From NCBI GenBank assembly GCA_030323885.1, contig CM059189.1, positions 52,487,661 through 52,551,660 on the forward strand: a stretch of DNA of 64,000 nucleotides, in the 5' to 3' direction. This DNA comes from Branchipolynoe longqiensis. Its lineage: Eukaryota > Annelida > Polychaeta > Phyllodocida > Polynoidae. The notes under the pieces are model-generated. The model made no database searches, had not been told where the DNA came from, and worked only from the letters and a program-made list of their open reading frames with translations. Within the stretch, counting starts at the first letter, position 1, and each line of letters starts with the position of its first letter. Shown piece after piece: positions 61,891 to 64,000 of this stretch. Position numbers and translations under genes: made by a program.

Positions 61891-63209
61891 TAGGTCTGAT
61901 ACACTTGGGTGTGGACTACCCAAACGGTAAAGGAACGACAAATTCCTGACCTAAAAACTTACAAAAAATATCTGTGCAAAATAAGGCTAGGAAACCCCCA
62001 ATAAGCTCTACTGCAAAGGGGCATGTGATATGTCACGGCCCACCAGCAGGACGCCCAATGGAAGGTAACCATGCCAAGAGTAGCCAGATAACACACCACA
62101 CAGCTACATACGAGCCTATGATATGTTAATAGGAGTAGGCTAGTCTAGTAATAAGAGTAGAACAAAATAAAATACATATATGCCAAGAAAATCCAAAAAG
62201 ACTAACATAGGCTACTAACCATACCAACCAATTATCTATCTGCTAGTGAAATGCAGGCAATCAAATACCTTATCAGCAGCTTCTGAGTGGTAAGATAACA
62301 CCAACACTGGCCAGCATTGAAAACAAGCCTGGGTACCCGGGCTTATTTATAATATTATATGCTATGGGCAGTATAAATACAGCCTCAATAAAAAATAAAA
62401 AAAAATTTAAAACCATAAAACAACAACAAGCAACCTCCCCCAGCCAGTTTTAGAGTATCTGCGTTGGTTGGGCTCCTACTCCTAGATAAACTTTTTCTCT
62501 CGACCGCCTCATGCTGCCCCACCCACTCCCCTTGCTCCCCTAACATTTCCAACTATTTACCCACTGGAAGCCACCTCCTGGCCATATGGGACCACAGTGC
62601 TGCAGATTTGCATCCTTCATCGTGCCAACGCGACTGAAAACTTCCCCAAAAGCAAAAGCCAGCACTGTGCATGATATGGTGGCGTGTGGGTGCCACCTCA
62701 GTACAGATGGATTTATACCAAGGAAAGTTCAGCCTGTGATAACAAACATGAGATCTTTAATGTTCTATACAAGTATGCAACAGTAACTCGATCACATCAC
62801 TGCACGGCTTAAACATTCGCTGCTGCATTGTCCATGTTGCTCACAACGTGGGTAATTGAGCGCGCGATACAGGCACACACTTAGGAACTATGGACACGAT
62901 CCCTGGCGCACCCTACCATTCTCTCAGTAACTAATAAATGGCCACCGCTCGATGCGCCATCTAGCGTAATTCTTATTAACAAACTCTGATGTATTACAAA
63001 TCTAGATACTTTGACCAGAGCGTTTCAATCAATCGGATGTGTTGTTCTCCAGCTTAGATTTACCGTCCCACCCAAACCCAACTACTAAGAACTTTATCGA
63101 TAGGGTTAAGTGCCTGGAAACCTCAAACTCTAAAACCTCAACATCACAACTCTAACTGTAACAAGCTGAATAGAAAGAATAAATGCCACTATATACTGTG
63201 CTGGTCTTG
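61891..63209. other. no recognised gene
   Basis: 1.3 kb with scattered short frames only. An A run lies at 62,388-62,410. I see no repeat family from this window in it. It is one of the longest apparently unique stretches here. Confidence 0.45.
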
Positions 63210-63453
63210 TGTTGATCAATTAGAAGGCAGTACTGAGTAAATTTAATAGAGCTTGTTGCTGCTGAAACCTGAGGCACTAATGTTTTGATGTGCTTGACAA
63301 AATTAAATTCGCATTCTTGCATTTCAAATATCGGAAGAGTTAGACATTTAAAATGAGCGTTAATTCAACTTAAAGCAAAGTAGATTATACCGATCAATCA
63401 AATGTATTGATGTCAGAAAATTGCAGACACTCAAAAATCGGATTGTGCAACTT
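63210..63453 (-). mobile_element. MITE, AAGTTGCA family, copy 5
   Basis: Runs from GGCAGTACTGAGTAAATTTA to GATTGTGCAACTT, where it ends at TA. The distal part is missing. Confidence 0.8.
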
Positions 63454-63455
63454 TA

Positions 63456-63497
63456 AAATTGCATAGTCCGGCGATTCTTAATTTCTGTCATTTTCTG
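63456..63497 (+). mobile_element. MITE, AAGTTGCA family, copy 6 (start only)
   Basis: AAATTGCATAGTCCGGCGAT to CTGTCATTTTCTGA, head-to-head with copy 5 across a single TA. It is cut by variable-body element E. Confidence 0.75.
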
Positions 63498-64000
63498 AAG
63501 CCCTGGTCACATGGACGTAGGTGAACGTAGTGGAGGCTAACGTCGTTGAAAGTAGTTGAACATAGTTGAACGTACCGGCATCCGTACTTGTCCTTGATGT
63601 CAACTTGGTAATAACGTGGGTGTGCCGTGATCTCCGATTTAATTTTTGGACATGTTCAAAAGAGTGGTACGTTAGAGGCTGAATTTCGAATGTAGTACTA
63701 TTAGAACGTAGTAGAACGTAGTAGAACGCAGTAGAACGCAGTAGCACGCAGTAGAACGCAGCAGAACGCAGCAGAACGTAGTAGAACGTAGTAGAACGTA
63801 GTAGAACGTTGTAGAACGTAGTAGAACGTAGTAGAACGTAGTAGAACGTAGTAGAACGTAGTAGAACGTAGTAGAACGTAGTAGAACGTAGTAGAACGTA
63901 GTAGAACGTAATAGAACGTAGTAGAACGTAGTAGAACGTAGTAGAACGTAGTAGAACGTAGTAGAACGTAGTAGAACGTAGTAGAACGTAGTAGAACGTA
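63498..64000 (+). mobile_element. variable-body TIR element E, runs off the window
   Basis: The left end is AAGCCCTGGTCACATGGACG. The core TTTTTGGACATGTTCAAAAG lies about 154 bp from that end. From about 63,695 the body is a nearly perfect 10-bp array GTAGAACGTA that reaches the end of the window. The TIR-adjacent GGTGAACGTAGTGG already contains the array motif. The right end is outside. Confidence 0.75.

Overview
This is a 64 kb piece of an animal nuclear genome. The signs are a single bHLH gene with vertebrate-type ASCL features, intron-style signals, tRNA-derived SINEs, DNA transposon relics with 2-, 4- and 9-bp target duplications, DIRS-type tyrosine-recombinase retrotransposons, and very long micro- and minisatellites. 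I see no bacterial operons, no CRISPR and no canonical tRNA or rRNA gene. The species cannot be named from the sequence; a marine invertebrate or an early-branching chordate would fit.

Layout. 1-11.3 kb: minisatellites (18-, 34- and 20-bp units), SINE copies, small TIR elements, some nested. 11.3-18.7 kb: a LINE of the APE/RT/RNase H type (I/R1-like) with both ORFs intact, running into a 498-bp assembly gap (18,707-19,204). 19.2-28.9 kb: SINEs, a dead DIRS-type recombinase gene, a palindromic 40-bp satellite and two arrays of TATACTTGA. 29.0-30.5 kb: the only host protein gene, an achaete-scute (ASCL-like) factor with a promoter-like region upstream. 30.5-37.8 kb: SINEs, a minisatellite that looks seeded by a transposon end, a 9-bp-TSD TIR element and a 207-bp tandem. 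38.1-42.4 kb: a 4.2 kb AGT-type triplet array carrying a 5'-truncated RTE-like LINE. 42.9-46.3 kb: simple repeats and a 1.8 kb TIR element with large TG/CA foldbacks. 47.2-50.8 kb: an LTR retrotransposon with near-identical LTRs but no recognisable gag-pol. 50.8-58.2 kb: SINEs and four more TIR elements. 58.4-61.1 kb: a DIRS/Ngaro-type element with split direct repeats. 61.2-64.0 kb: small TIR elements and a 10-bp array that runs off the end.

The most unusual signal is a dispersed family of TIR elements (5,871-6,471; 7,597-8,348; 10,818-11,083; 51,836-52,433; 63,498-end; probably 25,766-26,003). Members share GTCACACTA-like ends, a TA target and a small core around GACATGTTCAAAA 150-200 bp from one end. 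The rest of each copy is built from a short motif that differs between copies and matches the sequence just inside that copy's own TIRs. A second, unrelated pair (44,488-46,288 and 56,078-56,495) shows the same co-variation of ends and interior. I could find no host gene other than the ASCL-like one; almost everything else is mobile or tandem repeat DNA. All comparisons were made by eye.
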